Positions 34,992 through 44,656 of a DNA stretch of 64,000 nt are shown piece by piece (position 1 is the first letter of the stretch; the number at the start of each line of letters is the position of its first letter). The DNA lies in contig NZ_CP046052.1 of assembly GCF_004802635.2 (NCBI RefSeq), positions 930,001 to 994,000 on the forward strand, in the 5' to 3' direction. Source of the stretch: Methylocystis heyeri (GTDB taxonomy: Bacteria; Pseudomonadota; Alphaproteobacteria; Rhizobiales; Beijerinckiaceae). Under the pieces are notes generated by a model. It was not told the DNA's origin. It saw only the letters and a list, made by a program, of their open reading frames with translations, and did no database searches. Position numbers and translations under genes: made by a program.

Positions 34992-35579
34992 TCAGGGCTG
35001 ATGCCCTATCAGAGGAACAGCACCGGGCATGGCGGCTTGCACCCCGGCCGAGGCCGTGTTCGCGAGCGAGCCGCTGATCAGATTGGCGGTATAGCCGAAC
35101 ACCGGGAGACGATAGCTACTCGGGTCACCCTGGATCGATATGCTCCCCATCAAACACCAATACTGGCCGGGGTCTCGAGGTTTCACTGTAAATCCGCCTG
35201 GAATCTCGCTTTGGAAAGTCTGGCCTGGCTTGGCGTCAAAACGTCCGATTAGAGTCAGGCCTGCGCGTCCGCCACAACTCTGGGTGGCGCCATAAATGAT
35301 GTAGAGCGTCAAGGTGGCGGTCGCGCCGTTGGTTTGGTCGGACGGATTCTCCCACGAAAATGTGGTCAGAACTATCGTGGACGAGCTGGGTCCGATCAGT
35401 GACTGACCATTGCCCGCAGCCAGTTCCATTGCGTAGGAGAAACTGTTCGGCGGCGGCGCGGAAGGCAGGTAGACGAGGCCGGGGCCGGCCGTTTGGGCGG
35501 CGGCGCCTGGAATGACGAAACCCGACGTCGTCGAAATTGCATAGGCGCAGGCCAGAAGACAAGCGCGACGATGTTTCAT
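34992..35579 (-). CDS. secreted protein, paralog 2 of 6
   Basis: This 195-residue protein starts at ATG 35579 (MKHRRACLL) with GGAGATTG upstream. The signal peptide ends PGAAAQ. The mature region has PPPNSFSYAMELAAGN, SLIGPSSSTIVLTTFSW, QSCGGRAG, PGQTFQSEIPGGFTVKP, GQYWCLMGSISIQG and GYTANLISG, ending PLIGHQP. Paralogs 2, 3 and 4 are nearly identical over long stretches at the nucleotide level, so they duplicated recently. The function is unknown. Confidence 0.75.
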   Translation of the reverse strand: MKHRRACLLACAYAISTTSGFVIPGAAAQTAGPGLVYLPSAPPPNSFSYAMELAAGNGQSLIGPSSSTIVLTTFSWENPSDQTNGATATLTLYIIYGATQSCGGRAGLTLIGRFDAKPGQTFQSEIPGGFTVKPRDPGQYWCLMGSISIQGDPSSYRLPVFGYTANLISGSLANTASAGVQAAMPGAVPLIGHQP

Positions 35580-35685
35580 ATCAATCTCCAAAAAACCAGA
35601 AATTCATAGCGGCGAAATCGGGTTTCGGCGTCTCGTTGCAGGCTGCGCCTTGCTCGCCTTAACGGCGACCGCTCGGCTACCAATC

Positions 35686-36267
35686 CTAATGCCCGATCGG
35701 TTGCACGGCGCCGGGCATGGCGGCTTGCACGCCGGCCGAGGCCGTGTTCGGAGTCGTGCCGCTGATGAGATTGGCGGTATAGCCGAACATTGGTTGAAGA
35801 TAGCTACTCGGGTTACCCTGGATCGATATGCTCCCCATCAAACACCAATACTGGCCGGGGTCTCGAGGTTTCACTGTAAATCCGCCTGGAATCGCGCTTT
35901 GGAAAGTCTGGCCCGGCTTGGCGTCAAAACGTCCGATTGGGGCGATTCCTGCGCGTCCGTAACAATTCTGGGCGGCGCCGTAAATGATGTAGAGCGTCAA
36001 GGTGGCGGTTGCGCCGTTGGTTTGGTCGGGCGGATTGTACCACGAAAATGTGGTCAGCACTATTGTGGAGGAGCTGGGTCCGATCAGTGACTGACCATTG
36101 CCCGGAGTTAGATCCATTGCGTTGGAGAAACTGTTCGGCGGCGGCGCGGCGGGCGGGTAGACGACGCCGGGGGCCGCGGTTTGGGCGGCGGCGCCTGGAA
36201 TGACGAAACCCGACGTCGCTAGAAGCGAGAAGGCGCTGGCGAGCAGGCGCGTGCGGCGGTGTTTCAT
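35686..36267 (-). CDS. secreted protein, paralog 3 of 6
   Basis: This 193-residue copy begins MKHRRTRLLASAFSLL, with a signal peptide ending PGAAAQ. It keeps every block of the family, including NAMDLTPGN, SLIGPSSSTIVLTTFSW, NPPDQTNGATATLTLYIIYG, the Cys in QNCYGRAG, GQYWCLMGSISIQG and MFGYTANLISG. It is separated from its neighbours by about 107-110 bases, too little for a strong independent terminator to be evident. It may be cotranscribed with paralog 2. Confidence 0.75.
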   Translation of the reverse strand: MKHRRTRLLASAFSLLATSGFVIPGAAAQTAAPGVVYPPAAPPPNSFSNAMDLTPGNGQSLIGPSSSTIVLTTFSWYNPPDQTNGATATLTLYIIYGAAQNCYGRAGIAPIGRFDAKPGQTFQSAIPGGFTVKPRDPGQYWCLMGSISIQGNPSSYLQPMFGYTANLISGTTPNTASAGVQAAMPGAVQPIGH

Positions 36268-36376
36268 TTCAACTCTCCCAAAAATACCAAAAATCTATTG
36301 CGCGGAGGAGACGGTCGCCGGCTCGTGCGCGATACATACGCAAAGGAAGCAGCGGCCGCCTCTCGTTCGGCTTATG

Positions 36377-36955
36377 CTAATGCGCGACCGGGCGAGCGGC
36401 GTTGGGCACGATGGCCTGCACCCCGGCCGAGGCCGTGTTCGGAGCCGTGCCGCTTATGAGATTGGCGGTATAGCCGAACATTGGTTGAAGATAGCTACTC
36501 GGGTTACCCTGGATCGATATGCTCCCCATCAAACACCAATACTGGCCGGGGGCTTGAGGTTTCAGTGTAAATCCGCCTGGAATCGCGCTTTGGAAAGTCT
36601 GGCTTGGCTTGGCGCCAAAACGTCCGATTGGGGCGAAGCCTGCGAGTCCGCCACAACTCTGAGTATCGCTGTAAATGATGAAGAGCGTCAAGGTGGCGGT
36701 CGCGCCGTTGGTTTGGTCGGACGGATTCTGCCACGAAAATGTGGTCAGAACTATCGTGGAGGAGCTGGGTCCGATCAGTGACTGAAAATTGCCCGCGGCC
36801 AGATCCATTGCGTTGGAGAAACTGTTCGGCGCCGCGGCGGGCGGGTAGACGAGGCCGGGGCCGGCCGTTTGGGCGGCGGCGCCGGATAGGCCGAAACCCG
36901 ACATCGCCGAAATTGCATAGGCGCAGGCCAGAAGACAGACGCGGCGATGTTTCAT
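36377..36955 (-). CDS. secreted protein, paralog 4 of 6
   Basis: The start is ATG 36955 (MKHRRVCLL), giving 192 residues; the open frame continues upstream but without a ribosome site. The signal peptide ends SGAAAQ. Family blocks are all present (PNSFSNAMDLAAGN, SLIGPSSSTIVLTTFSW, QSCGGLAG, GQYWCLMG, GYTANLISG) and the protein ends NAARPVAH. The 224-base gap to paralog 5 contains a palindromic repeat of the type also seen at 57403. Confidence 0.75.
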   Translation of the reverse strand: MKHRRVCLLACAYAISAMSGFGLSGAAAQTAGPGLVYPPAAAPNSFSNAMDLAAGNFQSLIGPSSSTIVLTTFSWQNPSDQTNGATATLTLFIIYSDTQSCGGLAGFAPIGRFGAKPSQTFQSAIPGGFTLKPQAPGQYWCLMGSISIQGNPSSYLQPMFGYTANLISGTAPNTASAGVQAIVPNAARPVAH

Positions 36956-37050
36956 TTGAAAGCCCCCAAATATGGCAAAAACTATGGCGGCGAGGTTAGT
37001 GTTTGGCCGCGCTGCCGGCAAGCCCGGCATTTCCGGTTTCAGGACTTAGC

Positions 37051-37150
37051 GCGGGTTCGCGCGAAGCGGATGCCGGTTCGCGTGAAGAAAATGCGATCAG
37101 ACAAGGAAACTGGAGTCTTGCCGGTTCAATCCAAACGGGAAAGACTCCAG
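37051..37150. repeat. two-hairpin palindromic intergenic repeat
   Basis: The left part reads GCGAAGCGGATGCCGGTTCG and continues into GTGAAGAAAATGCG, the same layout as the reverse complement of 57459-57502. After a short linker, CTGGAGTCTT (37110-37119) pairs perfectly with AAGACTCCAG (37141-37150). It lies between paralogs 4 and 5 of the secreted array and belongs to the dispersed Rhizobiales-type element family. Confidence 0.7.
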
Positions 37151-37178
37151 CCGACCGGGCCATCGCCGTCCTTCGGCT

Positions 37179-37754
37179 TCATGGCTGATGCGCTATCGGA
37201 GGAACAGCGCCGGGCAGCGCTTGCACGCCGGCGGTGGCCGTGTGCGGTACCGCGCCGCTGATGAGATTGGCGGTATAGCCGAACGTAGGAACGTAATAGC
37301 TGCTTGGGTTGCCCTGGATCGCTAGGTACCCTACCAAACACCAGTACTGGCCGGGGGCTGGCGGCTTCAACGTAACTCCGCCGGCAACGGCGCTCTGGTA
37401 GGTCTGACCCGGCTTTGACTCGAAGCGTCCAAGCCAGGTGCTTCCAGCGCTTGTGCTGCAATCGTTGGCGGTGCTGTAGTTGACATAAAGCAGCAAGCCC
37501 GCCGACGCGCCATTGTCGTACCAATTATCGAATGAGAAAGAAGTCAGCACCACGGTGGAGGAACTGGGCCCGATCAGCGTCAGCGCGTTGCCCGCAGTAA
37601 TATAAAGCGTGTTGAAAAAGCTGTTCGGCGCCGTGGCGGGCGGGTAGACGAGGCCTGGGCCCGCGGTCTGGGCCGAAGCGCCGGGAAGGCCAAACCCTGA
37701 GGCGGCCAGAAGCGAGAATGCGCAGGCACGCAGACGCGCGCGGCGATGTTTCAT
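37179..37754 (-). CDS. secreted protein, paralog 5 of 6
   Basis: This 191-residue protein begins MKHRRARLRACAFSLL, with a signal peptide ending PGASAQ. It is more diverged: PNSFFNTLYITAGNALTLIG, FDNWYDNGASAGLLLYVNY, NDCSTSAGS, PGQTYQSAVAGGVTLKP, GQYWCLVGYLAIQG, YVPTFGYTANLISG. The two-cysteine arrangement is kept, arguing for a conserved disulfide. The gap to paralog 6 is 82 bases. The function is unknown. Confidence 0.75.
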   Translation of the reverse strand: MKHRRARLRACAFSLLAASGFGLPGASAQTAGPGLVYPPATAPNSFFNTLYITAGNALTLIGPSSSTVVLTSFSFDNWYDNGASAGLLLYVNYSTANDCSTSAGSTWLGRFESKPGQTYQSAVAGGVTLKPPAPGQYWCLVGYLAIQGNPSSYYVPTFGYTANLISGAVPHTATAGVQALPGAVPPIAHQP

Positions 37755-37836
37755 ATCAGCTCTCCTGAAAATAAGATTTCATAGCGGTGAAATCAGCCTT
37801 CGGCTTCTCGTCGCAGGCTGCGCGCGATCGCTCGGC

Positions 37837-38418
37837 TTATGGCAGATGCCCGATCGGGGGCACGGCGCCGGACACGGCTTGCACGCCGGCCGAAACCGTG
37901 CTGGGGACTGTGCCGCTGATGAGATTTGCGGTGTAGGCGATCATCGTCAAGTAATAGGAGGTCGGGTTGCCCTGGATCGACACATCGCCCATCAGGCACC
38001 AATACTGGCCGGGCGCTGGAGGCTTAAGGGTAAATCCGCCTGGATATGTGCTTTGGAAACTCTGGCCGGCTTTGGTTTCGAACCATCCCAACGCTGAGCC
38101 GCCGGCGTTTCCGCTGCAATCCTTGGTGGTGCTGTAGCGGACATAAAGGCTCAGCAGAGCCCCGGCGCCGTTGGTTTGATCGTAGTAATTCGCGAATGTG
38201 GCGGTGGTCAGCGCCACAGTCGAGGAATTGGCCCCGATGAACGTCAGTCCGCCGCCCGCCATTGCATAATAGCCGTTGCCGAAGCTGTTCGGCGCCGTGG
38301 CGGGCGGATAGCCGAGGCCGGGGCTCGCGGTCTGGGCTGCAGCGCCGGAAAGGCCGAGCCCCGATGCCGCCAGAAGCGAGAAGGCGCACGCCAGCAGACG
38401 CGCGCGGCGATTTTTCAT
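37837..38418 (-). CDS. secreted protein, paralog 6 of 6 (first of the array)
   Basis: The start is ATG 38418 (MKNRRARLLACAF) after GGGAG, giving 193 residues with a signal peptide ending SGAAAQ. Blocks are PNSFGNGYYAMAGGGLTFIG, NYYDQTNGAGALLSLYV, KDCSGNAGG, SFQSTYPGGFTLKP, GQYWCLMGDVSIQG and YTANLISGT. It is the promoter-proximal member and is divergent from dusB with 130 bases between. A promoter in that gap could drive several copies. The function is unknown. Confidence 0.75.
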   Translation of the reverse strand: MKNRRARLLACAFSLLAASGLGLSGAAAQTASPGLGYPPATAPNSFGNGYYAMAGGGLTFIGANSSTVALTTATFANYYDQTNGAGALLSLYVRYSTTKDCSGNAGGSALGWFETKAGQSFQSTYPGGFTLKPPAPGQYWCLMGDVSIQGNPTSYYLTMIAYTANLISGTVPSTVSAGVQAVSGAVPPIGHLP

Positions 38419-38510
38419 TTCAACTCTCCCAAAAACACCCAAAATCTATTGCCGGACATTAGTCTTGGGCTGCGCCGTCGGCAATGCGGCAATTTCGTTG
38501 CGCGTTAATA

Positions 38511-38539
38511 TTGCAACTGCGAAAGGCATTGCTTATGAT
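38511..38539 (+). promoter_or_regulatory. probable promoter of dusB-ntrB, near-leaderless
   Basis: TTGCAA (38511-38516) and TATGAT (38534-38539) are separated by exactly 17 bases. The dusB ATG at 38549 begins only 10 bases after the -10 box, so the transcript would have almost no leader, which matches the absence of a ribosome site there. It is seen by eye only. Confidence 0.6.
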
Positions 38540-38548
38540 ATAAGCACG

Positions 38549-39571
38549 ATGAATTATGCCAAATCCTTAGGCGAGAATGACGCGGCGATCCGCGTCGGAG
38601 GCCTTGCGCTGCATGGCCGCGCCTTTCTCGCGCCGATGGCGGGCGTGACCGACTCGGCAATGCGCTGCATCGCCGAGCGCTTCGGCGCCGCCGCTACGGT
38701 CAGCGAGATGATAACCGCCGCCGGCGTCGCGCGCGACGACAAGGAGACGCGGCTGCGCCTTTCAGGCGAGGGCTCCCGCCTGCGTATCGTGCAGATCGCG
38801 GCGCGAGACCCCGAGGGGATCGCCCTCGCGGCTCGAAAGGCCGCCGACAGCGGCGCACAGTGGATCGACATCAATATGGGCTGTCCCTGCAAAAGGGTGA
38901 CCGGCGGTCTCGCCGGTTCGGCTCTGATGCGAGATCTGGACCATGCCTCGCGGCTGATCGCCGCCGCAGTCGCGGCGGTGAAGGCCCCGGTGAGCGTGAA
39001 GATGCGGCTGGGCTGGGACGATTCCTCCCGCAACGCCCCCGAACTCGCGCTGAGAGCGCAGGCGGAAGGGGCGGCGCTGGTGACGGTTCACGGCCGCACC
39101 CGGCAGCAGTTCTACAAGGGCCAGGCCGATTGGGAGGCGATCTCCGCCGTCAAGCGGGCGGTCGGCATACCGGTCGTCGCCAATGGCGATTGCGACAGCC
39201 CGGGAGCGGCCAAGGAAATGCTTCGCCTTTCCGGAGCCGACGCGGTGATGGTCGGGCGCGCCGCGGTGGGCCGGCCCTGGCTGATCGGCGACATTTCCCA
39301 TTATCTTGCTACGGGCCGGCTGCGTCCGCAGCCTTCGCTCAGGCAGCGGGGCGAGCTCGCGCTCGAACATCTCGACAGCCTGCTGGGCGCGATGGGGAAG
39401 GTCGCCGGCCTCCGCCACGCCCGCAAGCATCTTTCCGCCTATGCCGAGCACGCCGGCCTTTCCGCCGGGTCGGATCTGCGCAGGGCCGTTCTCACCTCCG
39501 AGGAGCCGCAGGAAGCGCGGCGTCTCATCCATCAGCTTTTCGAAAATCCCGAATGCGAGGCAGCCGCATGA
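38549..39571 (+). CDS. dusB: tRNA-dihydrouridine synthase (DusB/NifR3 type)
   Basis: This FMN enzyme reduces uridines in tRNA D-loops. The 340-residue protein starts [20 protein letters not shown], carries the catalytic Cys in [19 protein letters not shown], has the VKMRLGWDD and [12 protein letters not shown] segments, and VVANGDCDS and [13 protein letters not shown] phosphate-binding loops. I chose ATG 38549 because a promoter ends just before it. Its stop overlaps the ntrB start as ATGA. The nifR3-ntrB-ntrC order is a classic alphaproteobacterial arrangement. Confidence 0.95.
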   Translation: MNYAKSLGENDAAIRVGGLALHGRAFLAPMAGVTDSAMRCIAERFGAAATVSEMITAAGVARDDKETRLRLSGEGSRLRIVQIAARDPEGIALAARKAADSGAQWIDINMGCPCKRVTGGLAGSALMRDLDHASRLIAAAVAAVKAPVSVKMRLGWDDSSRNAPELALRAQAEGAALVTVHGRTRQQFYKGQADWEAISAVKRAVGIPVVANGDCDSPGAAKEMLRLSGADAVMVGRAAVGRPWLIGDISHYLATGRLRPQPSLRQRGELALEHLDSLLGAMGKVAGLRHARKHLSAYAEHAGLSAGSDLRRAVLTSEEPQEARRLIHQLFENPECEAAA

Positions 39572-40698
39572 CACAGCCGGGCCACGTCAAAATCTTTCCT
39601 CGCATCAAGACGCCCTTGCCGGTGCTGGGCTCGGACGACAACCGTTCCTGCATCCTGGAGACCCTGCCGCAGGCGATCCTCGCCGTCGACCGCAACGGAG
39701 AGATCGCGGACGCCAACGCCGCGGCGGAGGCTTTCTTCGAAATCGGCAAATCATTGCTCGTCGGCCAGAAGCTCAAACGGCTGCTGCCTTTCGGCTCGGC
39801 GCTTCTGGCGCTGATCGATCAGGTGCGGGAGCGCGCCGGGCCCATCAATGAATATAAGGTCGACCTCGGCCGGCCGGGGCCGGGCGGCGATCGCCGCGTG
39901 GATGTGCATTGCGCTCCGCTGGCCAATACCGACGGCGGCGTCCTGATTGTGCTGCAAGAACGTACAATTGCCGATAAAATAGACAGACAACTGACGCATC
40001 GGGGCGCCGCGCGCTCGGTTTCCGGGCTGGCGTCCATGCTCGCGCATGAAATCAAGAACCCTCTGTCCGGAATTCGCGGCGCCGCACAATTGCTGGAAGC
40101 CGGGCTGGGCGACGAGGATCGCGCTTTGACGCGGCTGATCTGCGAGGAAACCGACCGCATCGTCCGCCTGGTGGACCGGATGGAGGTCTTTTCCGATCAA
40201 CGGCCGTTGAAGCGCGAGAAAATCAATATTCACACGGTGCTGGACCATGTGCGGCAGGTCGCGCGCAGCGGCTTCGCCCGTCATATTCGCTTCGTCGAAA
40301 CCTACGATCCTTCGCTTCCGCCGGTCGCCGGCAACAGGGACCAGCTGATCCAGGTTTTCCTGAACCTCGTCAAAAACGCCGCTGAAGCGATCGGCGACGC
40401 CGTCGACGGCGAGATAGAGCTGTCGACCGCTTTTCGCCCCGGCGTCAGCCTGAGGCCGCACGGCTCGGACCGTCCCATCGGCCTCCCGCTCGAATTCAGG
40501 GTTCGCGACAACGGCCCCGGCGTGCCCGAGGACATCGCGAGCCATTTGTTCGAACCCTTTGTCACAACCAAGTCTTCTGGAACTGGCCTCGGACTTGCAC
40601 TTGTGGCGAAGATCGTAAATGACCACGGCGGCGTCATCGAATGCGAATCCCACCCGAGAAGAACTACCTTTCGAATATTGATGCCCACCTATCGTTAG
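39568..40698 (+). CDS. ntrB: nitrogen regulation sensor kinase NtrB
   Basis: This 376-residue cytoplasmic kinase/phosphatase controls NtrC according to PII signals of nitrogen status. It has an N-terminal PAS domain ([20 protein letters not shown]), the H box [20 protein letters not shown], the N box [22 protein letters not shown] and [18 protein letters not shown]. No membrane segment is present, as expected for NtrB. Its ATG overlaps the dusB stop by four bases and ntrC follows 103 bases downstream. Confidence 0.95.
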   Translation: MTQPGHVKIFPRIKTPLPVLGSDDNRSCILETLPQAILAVDRNGEIADANAAAEAFFEIGKSLLVGQKLKRLLPFGSALLALIDQVRERAGPINEYKVDLGRPGPGGDRRVDVHCAPLANTDGGVLIVLQERTIADKIDRQLTHRGAARSVSGLASMLAHEIKNPLSGIRGAAQLLEAGLGDEDRALTRLICEETDRIVRLVDRMEVFSDQRPLKREKINIHTVLDHVRQVARSGFARHIRFVETYDPSLPPVAGNRDQLIQVFLNLVKNAAEAIGDAVDGEIELSTAFRPGVSLRPHGSDRPIGLPLEFRVRDNGPGVPEDIASHLFEPFVTTKSSGTGLGLALVAKIVNDHGGVIECESHPRRTTFRILMPTYR

Positions 40699-40801
40699 AA
40701 TCCGAGCGTTCCGAGGTCCCGAATATCGCAGTCGCTTTCGGAACATCGGCGCAAACCGTTCTGGAAAGGCGGATGAGCTTTAAGGGTTGGAGACGACGCC
40801 C

Positions 40802-42301
<1,500 letters not shown>

Positions 42302-42382
42302 GTGGATTTCGTCGAGAGCGCGGCGCCGCTGCGGCCCAAGACCTGTGATTGCGGGCCTTGGGCGGCCGGCTTATACAGGCTT

Positions 42383-44656
42383 ATGCTCAGTTCCGGAGAA
42401 CAGGCCGGCGCCGCGCCGCGCAAGAGACGATCTTTCAGGCCCTGGCTCGGTCCGATCGTCGTCGTCGTCGCCGTCGCCTGCGCGCTGGCGACATTCCTCG
42501 TCATGGCCGAGTTCGGCCCCCTGACGCCCAACGGCGATACGCTTTTCGCCCTTTACATCGTCGACGGCGCGGCGCTGGTCATCCTCGCCGCCATGGTGTT
42601 CGGCCAGTCCTGGACCCTCTTCAAGGCCTGGCGGGCCGGAGAAGCGGCCGCCCGGCTGCATGTGCGCACGGTGGGCTTTTTTTCCGTCGTCGCGCTGGCG
42701 CCGGCGCTGATTTTGGCGGTGGTCGGCTCGGTGAGCCTGGATCGCGCGCTGAACCCGGCGATCATGGCCAATCTGAAGGGTTTCGTCCACAACACCGCGG
42801 AAGCTGCGAGGGTTTTTCGAGAGACCCAATGCGGCGCGCTGTTGCAGGAGGCGCAGCTCACCGCCTCCGATCTCGACGACGCGAGCGGTCTTTTCATCGT
42901 CGACCGCGTCAGGTTTCACCAATATTTCGCCAAACGGGCGAGGTTTCTGGGGTTTTCGGCGGCGGCGCTGGTGAAGCCGACGGGAGAAATCCTGGACCGG
43001 GTGAATATCGCCGGCGCCGCCTCCTCAATCATCATCGCGCCGCCGCAGACCGAATTCGACAACGCCCGACGCGGCGAGCGGCTGTGCCTGCTGATCGACG
43101 ACGACAAGACCTTCGTCGCGATCCGATCCCTGAACTCCTTTCCGGACACCTTCCTTTACGTCACGCGGGCGATCGATCCCTTCGCGGTGGAGTTTCCGCA
43201 ACAGGCGGAAATTCTCATCAATAATTATGACGCCTTCGAAGCTTTCGGAGCCCGGGTCAAGCGCGCCTTCGTGACGATGTATGCGCTGCTGACGACGATG
43301 ATGCTGCTCGCGTCGGTCTGGGTCGGGTTGGATTTCGCCAACCGTCTGGTCGCGCCGATCCGCACGCTGATCGCGGCGACCGATCAGGTTTCCGCGGGCA
43401 ATCTGAACGTGCAGGTCGACGTCGACCGCTCTCACGGCGAAATGGCGCGCCTCGGCGACGTCTTCAACAAGATGACCACCGAGCTGAATCTCCAGCAGAG
43501 CAGGCTCCTCGAGGCCAACCGCATCAACGACGAGCGTCGTGAATTCACCGAGGCCGTGCTCGCGGGCGTTCCGGCCGCGGTTCTGGGCGTCGGCTCGGAT
43601 GGGGCGATAAACGTCGTCAACCGTTCTGCCGAAGAACTGTTGCGGCGGGACGGAAAGAGGGCCGGGGGCGTCGTCGGCGCGCGCGCCCAGGAGGCGATGC
43701 CGGAGATAATCCCGCTTCTGAAGGACGCTTCGGAAGTGTTTCCTCGGGCGATTCAGAGCCAGCTGACGATCAAACGCGGAGTCAGCGAGCGGACCTATAA
43801 CATTCGCGTAACCTCGGCGCGAGGCGTGGAGCGCGAGCTCAACTTCGTCGTCACGCTGGACGACATCACCGATCTCGTGGCGGCGCAGCGCAGTTCCGCC
43901 TGGGCCGACGTCGCGCGGCGCATCGCCCATGAGATCAAGAATCCGCTGACCCCGATCCAGCTTTCGGCCGAACGGCTGAAACGAAAATACGGCAAGCTGA
44001 TCGTCCAGGATCGCGATATTTTCGATCAATGCACCGACACCATCGTGCGTCAGGTCGACGACATCAAACGCATGGTCGACGAATTCTCCTCCTTCGCCCG
44101 GATGCCCAAAGCGCGGCTCGTTTCCGACGATCTTTGCGAATGCGTCCGGCAGATCGCCTTTCTCATGCGGGTCGGCAACGCCGACATCGAGATCGTCGAA
44201 GATATGCCGAAAGCGGGCTTCAAGGCGCTGTTCGATCGGCGGCTGCTGTCGCAGGCGCTACAGAATATCGTGAAGAACGCGATCGAGGGCATAGCCGCCT
44301 GGAACGAAATGCAGCAAAGTGAGGGCGGCCAGATCGAAAAGGGAGTGGTGCGCATTTCACTGCGCCAGCACGAAGGCATGGCGCAGCTCGATGTAATCGA
44401 CAACGGCAAAGGTTTTCCTTCGGTCAACCGGCAACGCCTTTTGGAGCCTTATATGACGACGCGGGCGGAGGGCACCGGCCTCGGCCTGCCGATTGTCGCC
44501 AAAATCATAGAGGATCATGGAGGGCGGCTGGAGCTGCTGGACGCGCCGGAGGGCAGGGGCGCCTGCGTGCGGTTGATGATTCCCGCCACGGACAAGCAGG
44601 CGGCCCCGGCCGCCGCCGAGGCGATGGCGGCCGAGAGCGAAAAGAGCGGGGTGTAA
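42383..44656 (+). CDS. ntrY: membrane sensor kinase NtrY
   Basis: This 757-residue transmembrane kinase is the partner of NtrX. It has two N-terminal membrane helices (LGPIVVVVAVACALATFLV; a second around residue 50), a third near 105-125, a periplasmic region, and a fourth helix (ALLTTMMLLASVWVGLDF) leading into HAMP. Then come PAS, the H box [20 protein letters not shown] and the ATPase boxes DNGKGFP and GTGLGLPIVAKIIEDHGG. ATG 42383 starts just before the basic segment; GTG 42302 directly after ntrC is an alternative. Reported roles include nitrogen metabolism and envelope or redox sensing. Confidence 0.92.
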   Translation: MLSSGEQAGAAPRKRRSFRPWLGPIVVVVAVACALATFLVMAEFGPLTPNGDTLFALYIVDGAALVILAAMVFGQSWTLFKAWRAGEAAARLHVRTVGFFSVVALAPALILAVVGSVSLDRALNPAIMANLKGFVHNTAEAARVFRETQCGALLQEAQLTASDLDDASGLFIVDRVRFHQYFAKRARFLGFSAAALVKPTGEILDRVNIAGAASSIIIAPPQTEFDNARRGERLCLLIDDDKTFVAIRSLNSFPDTFLYVTRAIDPFAVEFPQQAEILINNYDAFEAFGARVKRAFVTMYALLTTMMLLASVWVGLDFANRLVAPIRTLIAATDQVSAGNLNVQVDVDRSHGEMARLGDVFNKMTTELNLQQSRLLEANRINDERREFTEAVLAGVPAAVLGVGSDGAINVVNRSAEELLRRDGKRAGGVVGARAQEAMPEIIPLLKDASEVFPRAIQSQLTIKRGVSERTYNIRVTSARGVERELNFVVTLDDITDLVAAQRSSAWADVARRIAHEIKNPLTPIQLSAERLKRKYGKLIVQDRDIFDQCTDTIVRQVDDIKRMVDEFSSFARMPKARLVSDDLCECVRQIAFLMRVGNADIEIVEDMPKAGFKALFDRRLLSQALQNIVKNAIEGIAAWNEMQQSEGGQIEKGVVRISLRQHEGMAQLDVIDNGKGFPSVNRQRLLEPYMTTRAEGTGLGLPIVAKIIEDHGGRLELLDAPEGRGACVRLMIPATDKQAAPAAAEAMAAESEKSGV

